Shown: positions 61,471-64,000 of the stretch, in pieces
Position numbering within the stretch: the first letter of the stretch is position 1
Layout of the letters: the number at the start of each line of letters is the position of its first letter
Origin: Burkholderiaceae bacterium
GTDB lineage: Bacteria > Pseudomonadota > Gammaproteobacteria > Burkholderiales > Burkholderiaceae_C
Assembly: GCA_016790515.1 (NCBI GenBank)
Contig: JAEUOY010000064.1
Location: 62,001 to 126,000, forward strand
Direction of reading: 5' to 3'
Length of the DNA stretch: 64,000 bases
Made by a program: the position numbers and the translations under genes
The notes under the pieces: generated by a model
Seen by the model: only the letters and a program-made list of their open reading frames with translations
The model's database searches: none
Told to the model about the DNA's origin: nothing

Positions 61471-63278
61471 TGGACGGCATCGACGTGCCTGCGCTGACCC
61501 TGGCCGACTGGCGTGCGGCCTATGCCGATGGCGCGGCGCCGGCCGAGCTGCTGGCGCCGCTGCTGGCGCGGCGCAGCGCCGACGACCCGGCCTGGATCCA
61601 CCGCTGCGACGACGGCTTCATCGCCGCCCAGCTCGACCGCCTGGCCACCCCCGAGGCGAGGCGGCTGCCGCTGTACGGCGTGCCTTTCGCGGTCAAGGAC
61701 AACATCGACGTCGCCGGGCTGCCGACCACCGCGGCCTGCCCGGCCTTCGCCTTCACGCCCGGGCGCAGCGCCACCGTGGTGCAGCGGCTGATGGACAGCG
61801 GCGCGGTGCTGGTCGGCAAGACCAACCTCGACCAGTTCGCCACCGGGCTGGTCGGCACCCGCTCGCCCTACGGCGAGGTGCCCAACAGCTTCGACGGGAC
61901 TTATGTCAGCGGCGGCAGCAGCTCGGGCTCGGCCTCGGTCGTCGCGCGCGGCCTGGCGGCCTTTGCGCTGGGCACCGACACCGCCGGATCGGGCCGGGTG
62001 CCGGCCGGCTTCAACAACCTGGTCGGCCTGAAGCCGACGCCCGGCCGGGTGCCGATGGCCGGCGTGCTGCCGGCCTGCCGCACGCTGGACGTGGTGTCGG
62101 TGTTCGCGCTGACGGTGGCCGATGCCGCCCAGGTGATGGCGCTGATCGAAGGCGCAGACGGTGCGGTGGACGAACCGGCGTTCCAGTCCCATGCCCTGCA
62201 GCCGCCCTGGCTGGGAAGCGCCGGCGCGCCGCTGCGCGTCGGCGTGCCGGACTCACCCGGCTGCGACCCCGCGCTGGGCTACGACCAGGCTTTCGACGAC
62301 GCCGTGGCCCAGCTGCGCGCCTGGGGCCTGGCGCCGGTGCCGGTGGACATGGCACCGCTGTACGCGGTGGCCCGCCTGCTGTACGAAGGCCCCTGGGTGG
62401 CCGAGCGCTACACCGTGGTGCAGGCGCTGCTCGAATCCAAGCCCGAGGCGCTGGAGCCGACGGTGCGGCGCATCATCGAGGGCGCCCGCCGGCACGACGC
62501 GGCGGCGGCGTTCCGCGCCCGCTATGCGCTGGAGGAGCTGCGCCGGCAGGTCGCTGCGCTGTGGCAGGCGGTCGACGTGCTGATGGTGCCGACCGCGCCG
62601 ACCTGCCCGACCCGCGCCGCGGTGGCCGCCGAGCCGCTGCTGCGCAATGCCGAGCTGGGCCGCTTCACGAACTTCGTCAACCTGCTGGGCCAAGCGGCGC
62701 TGGCGCTGCCCAGCGGCTTCGGTGCCGGCGGCCTGCCGTTCGGCGTGACCTTCATCGCCCCGGGCGGCAGCGACGCCGCGCTCGCAGCGCTGGGCGCGCG
62801 CTGGCAGGCCGCGCGCGCGCTGCCGCTGGGCTGCCGGCTGCGCGCGCCGCGGCCGGCCGATCACGCGCTGGCCAGCCTGCCGGCGGCCGCGCCGACGCTG
62901 GCGATCGCGGTGGTCGGCGCCCACCTGGCCGGCATGCCGCTGCACGGCCAGCTCGTCGAGCGCCGTTGCCGGCTGGTCGAGCGCACGACCACCGCGCCGG
63001 CCTACCGGCTGCATGCGCTGCCCGACACGGTGCCGCCGAAGCCGGGGCTGGCGCGGGTCGCCGAGGGCGGCCGGGCCATCGAGGTCGAGGTCTACGAGAT
63101 GCCCGCCGCGGCGGTCGGCTCGTTCCTTGCGCTGATCGCGCCGCCGCTCGGGCTGGGTTCGGTGCAGCTGGCCGACGGCCGCTGGGTCAAGGGCTTCATC
63201 TGCGAGGGCGCGGCGCTGGCCGGTGCCGCCGACATCAGCGAATGGGGCGGCTGGCGCGCCTGGCTGGCGGCGAGGTGA
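61470..63278 (+). CDS. atzF: Allophanate hydrolase
   Basis: A 602-aa enzyme that converts allophanate to carbon dioxide and ammonia, the second step after biuret hydrolysis. The N-terminal amidase-signature domain has Lys76 ('FAVKDNID'), Ser150 ('SGGSSSGSA') and Ser174 ('TAGSGRVPA'). The spacing (74 and 98 residues) equals that of AtzF from Pseudomonas ADP (Lys91, Ser165, Ser189). Residues about 455-602 form the C-terminal domain characteristic of allophanate hydrolases ('AIAVVGAHLAGMPLHGQL', 'GFICEGAALAGAADISEW'). Length is the family norm. No atzG or atzH gene is nearby. The ATG overlaps the preceding stop (TGATG). Confidence 0.93.
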
Positions 63279-63306
63279 GGGCGCTGCTGCGTATCATCGT
63301 CCCGAC

Positions 63307-64000
63307 ATGTGCAGCCATCGCGCCCGCCCCGCCGAGGTCACGCCACTTTCGCCGGCGGCCACCGCGCCGGCCACGCTGGCCGACCAGGCCTACCGCCGCC
63401 TCAAGCAGCTGATCTTCGAGTTCGCGCTGATGCCGGGAGACCGCTGCAGCGAGAGCGAGCTGGCGCAGCGCCTGTCGGTCAGCCGCACGCCGCTGCGCCA
63501 GGCGCTGCAGCGGCTCGCCCTCGACGGCTTCCTGCAGGTCGAGGCCAAGGTGGGCTGGCGGGTGGCACCGCTCGATTTCGACACCTTCGACGAGCTGTAC
63601 GACCTGCGCATCCTGATCGAGGGCCATGCCGCGGCGCACCTGGCCGAACTGGAAGACCGGCCGGCGCTGGCCGCGCTGGCCGACATCTGGCTGGTGCCCG
63701 AGGCCGACCGGCTGGCCGACGGCGTGCGGGTCGGCCAGCTCGACGAGCAGTTCCACGGCCAGCTGGTGCAGGCCAGCGGCAACCGCGAGATGGCGCGGGT
63801 GCACCGCGAGATCACCGAACGCATCCGCATCATCCGCCGGCTCGATTTCACCAAGCCGGCGCGGGTGCAGGCGACCTACGACGAGCACGCGGGCATTCTT
63901 CGGGCGATCACCCGGCGCCGCACCGACGAGGCCCGGCGCCTGCTGCGAGCGCACATCGAGCAGAGCAAGCTCGAGGTGCGGCACATCACGCTGGACATGC
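63307..64000 (+). CDS. GntR-family regulator with FCD domain, partial at right edge
   Basis: The first 231 codons are visible and the frame is open at the right edge. The N-terminal winged helix-turn-helix ('YRRLKQLIFEFALMPGD', 'SESELAQRLSVSRTPLRQAL' shown in part) is of the GntR/FadR type. An FCD effector domain follows, with 'DLRILIEGHAA', 'DEQFHGQLVQASGN', 'IRIIRRLDF' and 'DEHAGILRAI', including the residues that usually bind a metal and carboxylate ligand. It is on the same strand 28 bases after atzF, so it may be co-transcribed and may regulate the operon in response to allophanate or a related acid. Confidence 0.85.
   Translation, partial: MCSHRARPAEVTPLSPAATAPATLADQAYRRLKQLIFEFALMPGDRCSESELAQRLSVSRTPLRQALQRLALDGFLQVEAKVGWRVAPLDFDTFDELYDLRILIEGHAAAHLAELEDRPALAALADIWLVPEADRLADGVRVGQLDEQFHGQLVQASGNREMARVHREITERIRIIRRLDFTKPARVQATYDEHAGILRAITRRRTDEARRLLRAHIEQSKLEVRHITLDM

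Overview
The window is very GC-rich (roughly 70 percent by eye) and densely coded on both strands. Gene content points to a betaproteobacterium of the order Burkholderiales, probably a Rubrivivax/Leptothrix/Ideonella-type genus. Supporting signs are a Bug/TctC solute-binding protein, a proteobacterial glutamate-cysteine ligase, a NodT-type RND efflux operon, a persulfide dioxygenase-rhodanese fusion and five PEP-CTERM proteins. Taxonomy is inferred from gene content only. I saw no rRNA, tRNA, CRISPR array, prophage or insertion sequence. Many long open frames antisense to real genes are by-products of the base composition and are left out.

Layout. 1-3.2 kb (minus): a CHAT-type caspase-like protein, cut by the left edge, in an operon with a calcineurin-like phosphoesterase. 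3.4-6.4 kb: glutamate-cysteine ligase and a class II aldolase, facing a ChaC-like gamma-glutamylcyclotransferase. 6.6-8 kb: two PEP-CTERM proteins. 8.2-13.1 kb: a LysR regulator divergent from an acyl-CoA module (CoA ligase, acyl-CoA dehydrogenase, Bug protein). 13.1-18.2 kb: small housekeeping genes (DUF2784, CutA, PPOX, exported methyltransferase), then an amidohydrolase and an MDR dehydrogenase. 18.2-19.7 kb (minus): a three-gene cluster of unknown function containing two apparently related small proteins. 19.9-25.8 kb: a drug MFS, a PEP-CTERM GDSL hydrolase, an aldehyde dehydrogenase and an AmpG-like MFS.

26.2-41.6 kb looks the most accessory. It holds a PEP-CTERM protein and then a likely four-gene operon: a PKD/FlgD-Ig exported protein, a small exported protein, a Sec-signal Rhs/YD-repeat protein with a C-terminal PD-(D/E)XK-like toxin, and a candidate immunity protein. 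An ABC uptake operon follows, interrupted by a 161-bp palindromic MITE-like repeat and containing a ChrB-C-terminal-like gene, a TolB-like propeller and a FlgD-Ig lipoprotein. A LuxR regulator and an orphan 224-aa protein close the region.

41.6-48.2 kb (minus) is a tripartite RND efflux operon with an EamA exporter. 48.4-51.8 kb (plus) carries a VIT-like membrane protein, a ClsC-like phospholipase D and the persulfide dioxygenase-rhodanese fusion. A PEP-CTERM protein and a large cytosolic hybrid histidine kinase follow on the minus strand. From 56 kb to the right edge lies a nitrogen-scavenging operon: a BMP-type ABC importer (binding protein, two permeases, ATPase), biuret amidohydrolase and allophanate hydrolase, then a GntR/FCD regulator cut by the edge. 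It is preceded by a near-consensus sigma-54 promoter and an NtrC-like dyad, so I infer nitrogen-limitation control of biuret uptake and conversion to ammonia.
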